Shown: in pieces, positions 24,901 to 33,680 of the stretch
Position numbering within the stretch: position 1 is the stretch's first letter
Layout of the letters: every line of letters starts with the position of its first letter
The notes under the pieces: model-generated
Databases searched by the model: none
What the model was told of the DNA's origin: nothing
What the model saw: the letters and a program-made list of their open reading frames with translations, nothing else
Source: Brachionus koreanus
Taxonomy: Eukaryota; Rotifera; Eurotatoria; Ploima; Brachionidae
Assembly: GCA_016987375.1 (NCBI GenBank)
Contig: PJRA01000005.1
Location: 1,769,776-1,833,775 of the forward strand
Reading direction: 5' to 3'
DNA: 64,000 bases
Made by a program: the position numbers and the translations under genes

Positions 24901-27053
24901 ATAAAGAAAATATTTTCACATTATATGAAATTATCATTTTATCTTTTCACCATCATTATGAGGCCGTTGTAATTTTTTAACAAGATTCCATTAAGATATG
25001 ACAATAATTTAAAAATATTTTATAAATATTTATTTTTCAAAATATTGATTATTTTTTGAACATGCTTTATTTAAGGTATTATTTTATTTATTTAAAGTAT
25101 AATTTAAGGAAGTTTTCCTTTCCAAGGCTACTCAGAATGGATCTTAGTCCTTCTTCTCAGCCTCGCGAAATATTATTTAAAATATCAATTAAAATTTATT
25201 TGATTTTGTTTTATTTTAATTTTGTTTAAAAAAAAAGATTAAAAAAAAATTCTGATTTATCCCAATTTCAAAAAAACAAATATCAAATATAAACATTGAA
25301 AGGTTAATTATTTTTATTACAATGCAAGCTCTGGCCTTTTTTTCTACCTTGATTTCTCCAAGACAGACCATACAAATTGAGTTCACAAATTGAAATAGGT
25401 ATTCAAATTTTAAAGTGTTCAGTTTCTTCATAAACATAAACAAAAAAATCAAATATTTTATATTTGGATTTCAATCAATTATAAAAGATTAAAAGGAACA
25501 ATATTTGTTAGAAAAATAAAAAAAAATAATCTAAAATGTCAGCAAAATTGATTGAACCAGAAATTTAGATAAAAAAAATATGAATTTTTACTTTTTTTAT
25601 TAATTTTTTTCTAAAAATAAAAATAATAAATTCAAGGAATTACGCGAAGCTTTTTACAATGAAGCGCTAGCAGCACGAAAAGAACAATTACTTTTATCAG
25701 CAGCAGTAGCGGCAGAAAAATTTACAATTTTGAAAGCATATGAAATTGAAAACATTGTTTCATATCTTGATTTTATAAGCATTATGAGCTATGACTATCA
25801 TGGTATTTTAAAATAATAATTAAATATTATTTTTCTAATTGATTAGAAAAGGTGCATGGGACAAAAAACTTGGTCATAATAGTCCACTCTATTCATCTAG
25901 TCAAGAGAACGAAGATGATCAGAAATTATCTGTCGATTGGACTGTCCGTTTATATCAAACCCTTGGTGTTCCATTAGAAAAATTAGTTTTAGGCATCCCA
26001 TTTTATGGACGTTCATTTACCATACAAGAAAAGAGTGAACGGTCATTCGGAAGCGCCAGCGTTGGTGAAGGTGTACCGGGCAATGCTACAAGGGAGTCAG
26101 GTTTTTTGTCTTATGGTTTAGAGATATGCAAGTACATTAAAGAAGACAATTGGACAAGAGCTTGGTCAGGTGAGCATCAAGTTCCATACGCTTACAAAAA
26201 AACTCAATGGGTTGGCTTCGATGATTCGGAAAGTGTAAAAATTAAAGTAAACTATGTAACTAGGCATTGTTTGGCTGGTGCAATGGTATGGAGCATCGAT
26301 CTTGACGACTTCGGCGCTTTCTGTTCCGATCAACCGTTTCCATTAACCAGGAGTATATTGGAAAATTTAAAAACTCTTGACAGAAAAAAATGTCTTCCAT
26401 TAGCCAAAGTGCAAGATCCAGATGTGGATGAATATCTGAAAAATTCTAAAGACTGGAATTTTTTTACTTTGGATCCAGTTAGTGAAAAAACTGAGGCAAG
26501 TTTATCAACTTCAAGAATTTCTTTTTCAAGAAAACCACTAAGAAAATTCAATAGAACAAGGACAACGACACAAAAATTGTCCTCTACTACTTCTCAAATA
26601 GCATTCACTGAGACTCAAAAGCAAAAAGAGGAAATTAGCGATTCGGAGCAGCTAAATGAAATCATGATGAGAATTCATCAGAGCAATGATTTAGATAAAG
26701 AAGAACTTGAAAAAATTTTGAAACAATATTTGAATAATAAAAGTATGCCAGATAGAAAATTTTTGCTAAATAGTATGAAAATGTTGCTTGATAATAGAGG
26801 AAAAAATTTGGCAACAACTACCAAGACATTGTCAAAAAATGAGAAATTATTTTTTCAAATAAATTCATTGAATTTACATAATCGTGGATGTGAAAATTTG
26901 GAAGATGGTGAATTAATTCGAGATGTGAATGATTGTAGTTCGTTTTTTACTTGTTTTATGGGAAAAGCGAGCAAACGAACCACTTGTGACAAAGGACTTT
27001 ATTTTGATGATAGACTTAAAGTTTGCAATTGGAAATCTGAAGTAGACTGCTAG
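21988..27053 (+). CDS. secreted GH18 chitinase with C-terminal peritrophin-A chitin-binding domain
   Basis: Hydrolyses chitin outside the cell. Seven exons join in frame to 648 residues: 21988-22069, 22124-22360, 22427-22609, 24693-24702, 24761-24827, 25637-25802 and 25852-27053. Residues 1-28 form a signal peptide. The GH18 barrel shows CYMTNWAQYRP, LLAVGGWN, the active-site motif FDGLDLDWE (proton donor Glu-172), MSYDYHG, GIPFYGRSF and GAMVWSIDLDDFGAFC. The catalytic motif spans three exons, one of them only 10 nt (24693-24702). A Ser/Thr- and Lys-rich linker leads to a CBM14 domain with six Cys (CENLEDGEL to the final VDC). The long third intron (22610-24692) carries a retrotransposon 3' fragment. 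Upstream in-frame Met codons make the exact start uncertain by 8-12 residues. Confidence 0.94.
23756..24004 (-). CDS. hypothetical 82-residue open frame inside a chitinase intron
   Basis: ATG-initiated frame with fairly ordinary composition (MTFKNLKISQPLSKENILVD start) and four Cys in its C-terminal half. It lies just downstream, on the same strand, of the retrotransposon 3' fragment 24019-24280. No known domain is visible. It may be part of an inserted sequence or a chance frame. Confidence 0.2.
   Translation of the reverse strand: MTFKNLKISQPLSKENILVDPANETLNDVKLGIEDDVSPTSKLVFCRQEVLNFGQLMLIKTRKTCGNQLKKYFYCIYKCKQI
24019..24280 (-). mobile_element. non-LTR retrotransposon 3' fragment
   Basis: The block resembles 36785-37070: a CTGTAC-GAG-TTA leader followed by CTTCAGA, an AT-rich spacer, then GGAAGAAATAGTTACACAA and GGGTATT. 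That part is the 3' end of the minus-strand retrotransposon at 36785-37860. The copy is a 5'-truncated insertion in the chitinase intron, antisense to the gene. Confidence 0.6.
24693..24702 (+). other. 10-nt chitinase micro-exon
   Basis: ATTTGGACTG lies between a clean acceptor (TTATACCTAG) and a GTTGGT donor. Joined to the flanking exons it completes Asp-168, Leu-169, Asp-170 and two bases of Trp-171 of the GH18 motif. Without it the frame shifts (10 nt) and the catalytic Asp is lost. Confidence 0.88.
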
Positions 27054-27126
27054 TTTTTTTTTTATTTAAATATTTTATTTATAAAAAAAAATAACATTCA
27101 ACTCTAAATAAAATTAAAATATTTGT

Positions 27127-27303
27127 TTAAATTCGATTTTTTTGTAGCAGCGCTTTTTCGCCAAGACGCTTTCTTCTTAGACATAGCATTATTTTGTAGC
27201 TTATGACAAAAAGAGCTGCACCAACTACTGATACTACACTAAAAAATATTGTGAATACCAGCCAGTAGTATGTATCATCTTGTCTAATTTCAACTTCTAT
27301 CAT
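27127..27303 (-). CDS. possible small single-pass membrane protein (58 residues)
   Basis: Starting at ATG 27303 (a further upstream in-frame TTG is not a likely start), the frame encodes an acidic N-terminal stretch (MIEVEIRQDD). One hydrophobic helix of about 24 residues (YWLVFTIFFSVVSVVGAALF) follows, then a basic tail (LRRKRLGEKALLQKNR). The charge pattern fits a type III or N-out membrane protein. I recognise no family. A perfect inverted copy of its first codons and upstream region lies at 28557-28615. It may be a small gene or the last exon of something larger. Confidence 0.4.
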   Translation of the reverse strand: MIEVEIRQDDTYYWLVFTIFFSVVSVVGAALFVISYKIMLCLRRKRLGEKALLQKNRI

Positions 27304-27343
27304 TTTTGCTTTCGATTTCAATTTTTGAGTAAAATGATTTTTT
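27285..27343 (-). repeat. 59-bp perfect inverted duplicate, copy 1 (with 28557-28615)
   Basis: These 59 bases include the start codon, upstream sequence and first codons of the small membrane-protein frame. They occur again without a mismatch in opposite orientation at 28557-28615. Confidence 0.9.
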
Positions 27344-28116
27344 TAAATTAGAAATTTTTAAAATTAAATTTGGCGCTTTTAATAGTTTACTTTAATTTAT
27401 GAAAATTTAAGTTGGTATGAGTTTAAATATTTTAAAGAATATGAAATGAGTAATTTTCCCTACTCCTAGTGGATTATTAATGCTAAATAATTTTGATTTG
27501 GCAATAATTTTATTTGATTAATCTTTTTAAAAATTATTTTCTTTAAGGTTTTTAATTGATTTAGCAATAAAATTTTAAAATTGATTTTAATTTGAAATTA
27601 TTTTTTTATTTTTAAAAATCTTAAAATAAATTTAAAATAAAATATCTTTACTCATTTCTATAGTGTATTCAATAAAAATAAATAAAAATTTAATTTTTCA
27701 TGCTTTTTTAGAATCTTTGATCGAAATTACATAATTGAATGAATGATTCATGTGATATTGCAGAATCTCTGTCAATATAACTGGTTAACTAATTAACTTA
27801 CTAAACCGTGAGCATTAAGTTAGAATGTAGCATAAAAAGTTGCCCTTTAACGTCCAACGGAGAGATCGGATAGAGCAACCCAAGGGTACTAATTTAAACA
27901 TTACAATTAAGTGATAGGATTCATGTATAATTAGATATAAAGAGAAATAATTTGGAATTATTTAAATATGATTTCAAAAATTGCAAGGAAAATTTCAACA
28001 CATAACATGCCTCCATTACTTTAATTGCCTTTTCCTTTTTGTACTTTTTTGTTTGTTATTTGAGACCATTTTATTTTTGTAATAAATGATAAATTTTGAG
28101 TAGATAAAATTGATGA
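27344..28116. other. intergenic DNA upstream of tRNA-iMet
   Basis: AT-rich with no frame of interest. A short GC-richer piece at about 27840-27895 is not recognisable. Confidence 0.4.
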
Positions 28117-28188
28117 AGCAGCGTGGCGCAGTGGAAGCGTGCTGGGCTCATAACTCAGAGGTCGGTGGATCGAAACCATTCGCTGCTA
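28117..28188 (+). tRNA. initiator tRNA-Met (CAT)
   Basis: 72 nt with a perfect 7-bp acceptor stem (AGCAGCG with CGCTGCT), a D-arm with GCGCAGTGGAAGC, an anticodon loop CTCATAA and a T-arm with GGATCGAAACC. The A1:T72 pair and the ATCG in place of TTCG in the T loop are hallmarks of the eukaryotic initiator tRNA. No intron. A T run just after 28190 would end RNA polymerase III transcription. Confidence 0.97.
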
Positions 28189-28456
28189 ATTTTTTTAGAA
28201 AATAAAAAAAATTAAATGAACTAAATTTGATTAATAAATAATTTTTTTCTCAAAGAAAAAAATGTTTCATATGAAGAGGAAGTAGATCTCTAAAGTTTTA
28301 ATTTGTTTTTAGATTTTGAAATGAAATAAAATTATGCATTTCAATTTAAAAAATCAAGGCATTTTTTATTTATAGCTATTTAAAAAAAATATATTTTAAT
28401 TTCACAACTGCTAAAAAATTAATTTTAAATTTATAATTATAATCTCAAAAAAATAT

Positions 28457-28545
28457 GTTGGCATAGCAAAGTGGTTACTTCGATAAAACGTTTTAGAGAC
28501 AAACTCATTTCAAACCCCACAAGAAAACCACTTGCGCGATCCAAC
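28457..28545 (+). mobile_element. tRNA-derived SINE-like repeat, copy 1
   Basis: 89 bp starting GTTGGCATAGCAAAGTGG and ending ATCCAAC, followed by TTTTT. TAGCAAAGTGG fits the RNA polymerase III A box and TTTCAAACCCC is a degraded B box. The ends pair (GTTGG with CCAAC) as an acceptor stem would. Two more copies lie at 36393-36481 and 39961-40049 on the opposite strand. The T-arm is too poor for a working tRNA. Confidence 0.65.
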
Positions 28546-28556
28546 TTTTTCAAATA

Positions 28557-28615
28557 AAAAAATCATTTTACTCAAAAATTGAAATCGAAAGCAAAAATGA
28601 TAGAAGTTGAAATTA
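28557..28615 (+). repeat. 59-bp perfect inverted duplicate, copy 2
   Basis: Matches 27285-27343 on the opposite strand exactly and diverges abruptly after it. It begins 11 bp after the end of a tRNA-derived repeat (28457-28545). Co-insertion or a template-switch event is possible. Confidence 0.9.
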
Positions 28616-29152
28616 TTAATTACTCTCATACCAGTGCATTAGTTTTTTGAAAAATATTTTAAAAAGACATAGTGCGTATCTCATTTTCTTGTATTTCACC
28701 TATTGTTCCGAAAAATTCAAATGAAAATGTCAAAAAATAGAAATTCTTCTAAAATTGGTTGACTCGATATATTAAGATATTAAATTTTTAATTGTATTAA
28801 AAATATCCATAATTAAAATAATTTTTTTTAATTCCAAAGGCTTTCTAACTAATTTACCAAGTCAAAGTAAAGAAAATTTTGATAAAAGTGACTAAAATTT
28901 TAAATTAAAATGAAAGAATAAAAATTTTTAAAAGCATGATATTTAAAAGCGTATAGAATTTGTTGAATTCAAAGCAAATGCATTTTTTAATTTTGTTTTA
29001 CACAATAAAATGTCTAAATAATACTAAACCAATTACAAATCAAATTTTGAAAATTAAATTTTTACACTTTTCTCTTGTTGACTCTATTTATTTTAGTAAA
29101 AAATAATTTATTTTAGATTCTAATAATAATATATTAACTAATAAAAATCAAA

Positions 29153-30352
29153 ATGAGTTCCATAGGCACTGGTGTATGAGAAATTAAAATCTATGTTTTT
29201 AAACTAATTTTATAATTTAGTACGACTTGTCAGCTGCTCAATTTTCTCCGGATGGCAGAATCTTCCAAGTCGAGTATGCGAATAAAGCTGTTGAAGCAAG
29301 CGGGTAATTCTAAAACAAACAAACAGTCCGATTTAAAAAAATAAACAAATTTTTTAACTTCAAAAGAACAGCAATAGGTGTTGTGTGTAAAGATGGTGTG
29401 GTTTTGGCTGTGGAAAAAATTGTAACATCAAGACTTCATGAACCGGGCAGCAATAAACGAGTATTCATAATTGATCAGCACATCGGAATGGTATTTTTTA
29501 AATGAATTTAAATGATTTTTAAAAGAAAATTAATTTATCTTTTAGACTGTGGCTGGTTTACTTGCTGATTCAAGAAACTTGGTCAAAATTGCTAGAGAAG
29601 AAGCAGCTAATTACAAATCAAACTACGGCTCTAATATTCCACTAAAAGTAGTTCAGCATGAATAAAAAAATTAATTAGCTAATTTTCTAAAAAGTACTTG
29701 GCTGATAGACTCTCAATGTATATGCATGCTCATACACTGTATGGTGCCATCAGACCATTTGGTGTTTCAGTTATTTTGGCCTCGTTTGAACACGACAAAC
29801 CACAGCTTTATTCTATCGAACCATCTGGCATATGTTATGTAAGAAACAAACATATTTAAAAAGAAATAAAAATTTTTATTTATATTTTAAAAAGGGATAT
29901 TTTGGAGTTGCGATCGGAAAAGCTTCTCAAAATGCCAAAACTGAATTGGAAAAAATAAAGGTTTGTTTGAAAATAATTAGAATTTTTACTAGTAAATTAT
30001 TTGACTTTTTTTTAAAAATAGTTTAAAGAAATGAGATGTCAGGATTTGGTTAAAGAGGCTGCCAAAGTGTAAGCAAAATAAATTTAGTTCTGTTGTGGTT
30101 TAAATTTTGAAATTTTTTAATTAAAAGAATTTACACTGTTCATGATGAGATTAAAGACAAGCATTTTGAACTCGAAATGGGTTGGGTTGGTAAAGTTTCA
30201 GATAACAAATTTCAATTAGTACCTAGAACTGTATTCGAAGAAGCCGAAAAATATGCAAAAGTACGCATTTTATAACACTTAAAGATTTAATTTTTTTTTT
30301 TAAATATCTTTTTCTCTAGGAGGCTTTGGAGAGTGAAGATGAAGAAATGTAA
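29153..30352 (+). CDS. PSMA3: 20S proteasome subunit alpha type-3
   Basis: An alpha-ring subunit of the 20S core particle in nucleus and cytosol; structural, without catalytic threonine. Nine exons join in frame to 250 residues (human 255): 29153-29173, 29221-29303, 29367-29490, 29546-29647, 29695-29838, 29895-29960, 30022-30068, 30128-30260 and 30320-30352. The N-terminus [19 protein letters not shown] followed by [12 protein letters not shown] is the proteasome alpha signature. [45 protein letters not shown] and the acidic end ESEDEEM follow the alpha-3 family. First and last exons are tiny, introns are mostly 47-70 bp, and all borders are GT/AG. Confidence 0.97.
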
Positions 30353-32743
30353 AAACCATAAATTTTTAAACTTTCTAAAGACTAATATATAAATTATTAT
30401 ACTGATGTTTTTTTTTCTTTTAAAATTGGCTAATTGATCCCATCAATAACCAATTTTTAAATATTCCTTATAATATTTTAAAATAATCGTATCTTCGTTG
30501 AACTTAAAAATAAAAATTTAATTTTTCGTTTTTTTTAAACTTAATTTTGACAAAATATTTTAAAAAAAAATGTTTAACTCAAGTCAAGACTAAATAAATT
30601 TTTTCTTTAAATATTGGTTTCTCCTTGAAAAAGAAATATAATCATGTTCATTATAAATAAAATATTTTTAAAATTTTTGGTAAAACTGTGGGTTTACCAC
30701 GACTCAAAAATTCTAAAACTAAATTTGGAGTCTTTTAACAGAAATTAGAAATTAATAATATAACAATTTTTTTCAATATTTAGTTCTTGTTTAAATTTTT
30801 TTAAAATGGCTTTGGATAATTAATTAATAAAATTTGTATAAAAATGTCAAAGTAAAAAAGTATTTAACGCCTCCTGAGAGGGTAGCAAATGGTAAGCTTA
30901 GACAAGAACGTGACTGAAAAAATATTGAACTCACTGATTTAGATTCAATAAATGGAAGAACGATTTTAAAAATAAATAAAGATATAAAAATTAAAACACT
31001 TAAATTTTAAAACCTGAGACGATTATAAGAAAAAATTTTGGGCAATAAGCAAAAGTGAGTTGAAATTTATTTTATGTACATTTCATAATCAATATTTGTG
31101 TCGGATTCCGTCAGTGACGCCCAATTGACCATCATAACTTGGTGTTGGACGTCTTGATGGCCACGAGTGAAATTTTTTATATCTAAATTTTTACTTTGTT
31201 TCTTGAACTCAAATCTTTTATCTATCAAATTTTTTTATTTGAAAATTTTAAAAATTTTATTCATCTACATTTCATAGTCAATAACTACTCAAAACTAGTT
31301 TCTAAATTGCAGACCATTGGCTCATTTTATCCCGATATACAGATGCCTTTGGTATTAATAGTTTTTGATAATCTTCTAAAATCAAACAATTACTATAATT
31401 TGTTATAATTTTTTTGTTTAGGTAAATTTGAAACAGCAAACTGAAATATCTTGAAGGTTAAAATTTAATTGCTTAGCGCCAAAATATTAAATATCAATTT
31501 CGGATATTTTCCCTGTTAAACTCCTAATTATCATAAGAAATTTTACGAAATATGCTTTGATCCAAACAGGCATCTTGAAGTTGATTATCAATTCAAAATA
31601 TCATTTCAAATCAAAGAGTTTATCTTTTGATATTAAAATAAATCTTAAATTTAATTTAAATAATTTTAATGTAACATGGTTAACATGCTATGGAAATTTA
31701 AGACATAAATAATTTTTGAAAAATATTTTCTTAACCTATTGATAAGATCAATTTTTAAATTTAAATGTAAAAAATGTAAAAATTTTAAATGCAACAAACT
31801 GCAACATACTTAGTGGCACCAAAAGTCAAAGTCTGTTAATAATGTGCAAAATCTCTGCAAAATGCACTAAAGCCAAATTTGTCTAAATTTTAATTATGCT
31901 ATGTTTGCAGAATTTTTTCACATTTTTCATAAAAGTGCAACTTTGAATGTTGCACCATGTTTCCACTTACAAAACTTGCTTTTGACTCTTAAATGAAAAG
32001 TTATAAGAATTTTTAATATTTTGTTCTGTTCCATTGTACTAAATTTCACAAAAACTTTCCAAAATTTTTTGGGTTAATGTATTTATTCCAATGAATAAAT
32101 AGTCGTACTTTGAACTGATTATTTATTTAGTTTAATTGCCAGGAAAGTTCTATTATTTATTTTTGAAATTTTTGTTTTTTTTGATAATGATTGATTTGCT
32201 GAGTATTTGCTGAGTTTTTTTTGAAAATAAGTTCCGGATCAAGGTTATGTCTAAGGAAACGTGGAAAGAAAAATAAAAATGCTTTTTCGTAATTACAAAA
32301 TTCTAAGTTTTTTTTTTCTCTTTGATATTTTTTAGCAAAAATCTGAATAAAAAAAGCCCTACTAGCGAAAGGTTTTATTTTTAAAAAATCGAAAAATAAT
32401 AAAATTCAATATGCATGATTTTACAATATTCAATTTGTATTCAATTATTCAATAAATGAAAATTACATTTTTAGAGAGATTAGAATTAATCAATTTGTCT
32501 ACATCAAAACCTTGGAAAACAAATTAGCAGTCACTAAAGTAACCTCAATTGAGCATTTAAAAGAGGTTTTACACAAAAAATATTAAAAATTTCCGACTAA
32601 GTACGTACAAAAATTAATTGAATAAATGCCAAAAAGAGCTTTGGCTTGTTATAACAGTTAAAATATTAAATTGAAAAAATTTCTAAACTTTTGCAAAATT
32701 TTTTTTTAGTGATTAATCTAGCAGCAAATTTTTTATGTAAAAA
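30353..32743. other. intergenic DNA with repeat fragments
   Basis: AT-rich. A partial copy of the repeat seen at 32921-33300 and 36182-36774 lies at about 30750-30832. The patches at 31095-31170 and 31820-31980 are slightly less AT-rich but unassigned. The frame at 31196-31408 is low-complexity and probably chance. Confidence 0.4.
30750..30832 (+). repeat. partial copy of the 33.0/36.2-kb dispersed repeat
   Basis: Shares TTAGTTCTTGTTTAAATTTT and AAAATGGCTTTGGATAATTA with the two longer copies at 32921-33300 and 36182-36774, and diverges afterwards. Confidence 0.7.
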
Positions 32744-32915
32744 TTCAGCTCTCTTTACATTTTGTGCATCAGGCATTTGAACCCTGGTGGGCCTTTATAA
32801 ACTTTCCAGACTAGGTGATTTTATATCTACTACATCAAAGATTTAATCATTGATATCAACTCTAAATCCAATATTTGACGGTGAATTTAAATCAATAGCT
32901 TGGGTACATTTACCA
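32744..32915 (-). pseudogene. degenerate copy of part of the giant EGF gene's penultimate exon
   Basis: The stretch matches about 42190-42390, the 3' part of the 1.2-kb coding exon of the giant membrane-protein gene. Shared blocks include CTTTCCAGACTAGGTG and TCTACTACATCAAAG (TCTGCTACATCAAAG in the gene). It has a deletion of roughly 35 bp near 32763 and many substitutions. It is a dead fragment in the same orientation, 9 kb from the parent exon. It may derive from a local duplication or from a paralogue. Confidence 0.8.
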
Positions 32916-32920
32916 TGAGC

Positions 32921-33300
32921 CAGTCAGTTTTAATTGAAATTAATAAAAATAAAGTTCTTTTAATTATTTTTTACAACCAAATTTGTCCAATTTTAATTTC
33001 ATGTCTTTTACCAGAATGTTCTTAATAATATAACTATTTTTTTAATATTTAGTTCTTGTTTAAATTTTTTTAAAATGGCTTTAGATAATTAATTTGTAAA
33101 ATTAAAAATTATGATACCAACATAGACTAAATGAGTTAAAAAAAATTCTTTTAATTCTTAAAGAAGTTTCTAATTAGTTGCACACTTAGGTGCCTACTAT
33201 AACACCACTTTAGTTAATGGTCATTATTTGAGTTTATTCGTAATTTTCACAATTATTATTCTTTTATAAGCTAAAAATGCGATGCCTAAATATGAATTTC
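32921..33300 (+). repeat. dispersed repeat, copy A (uninterrupted)
   Basis: About 380 bp, running from GTCAGTTTTAATT to CCTAAATATGAATTTC, closely similar to 36182-36774. Copy B contains an extra insert of about 250 bp (the SINE-like repeat and its body) between CTTAAAGAA and AGTTTCTAATTAG. Copies A and B are in direct orientation on the two sides of the nuclease-helicase gene. Confidence 0.8.
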
Positions 33301-33680
33301 AGCATGTTGTTTTATTATTTGAATAAAAATGTTGTTTTATTATTTCAGCATGTTGTTTTATTTTTTTCTACTTAACTAAAATAGGGATATATGCCATGGC
33401 TTAAAAATTTTTGTCTAAAAGGTAAATAATGCTTTATTATTTTGTGAATTCACTAAAATATAATTTTTAAAGCTTTCTTAATATACCTTGGAAAAAATAG
33501 CTCCAATACAACTCGAATATTCATAATAATTGAAAATTTTTACATAAAATAGTTTTATTATTTGATTCTTCTTTTTGAGAATTCAAAATTAAAACAACGC
33601 AAACTATATCGTTTAAAAAAATCAATAAATTATAAATTTCAAGTTAACAAAAAAATTTTTTTCTTTAAATCAGATCCAAA

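Larger units (their letters stand above)
28189..29152. other. intergenic DNA between tRNA-iMet and PSMA3
   Basis: Apart from the SINE-like repeat and the 59-bp duplicate listed separately, only AT-rich DNA is seen. It must include the promoter of the proteasome gene. Confidence 0.4.

Noticed and set aside
28457..28545. A functional tRNA gene
   Set aside because: A box and paired ends are present, but the T-arm and anticodon arm do not fold properly and two further copies lie within repeats, so a tRNA-derived repeat fits better.
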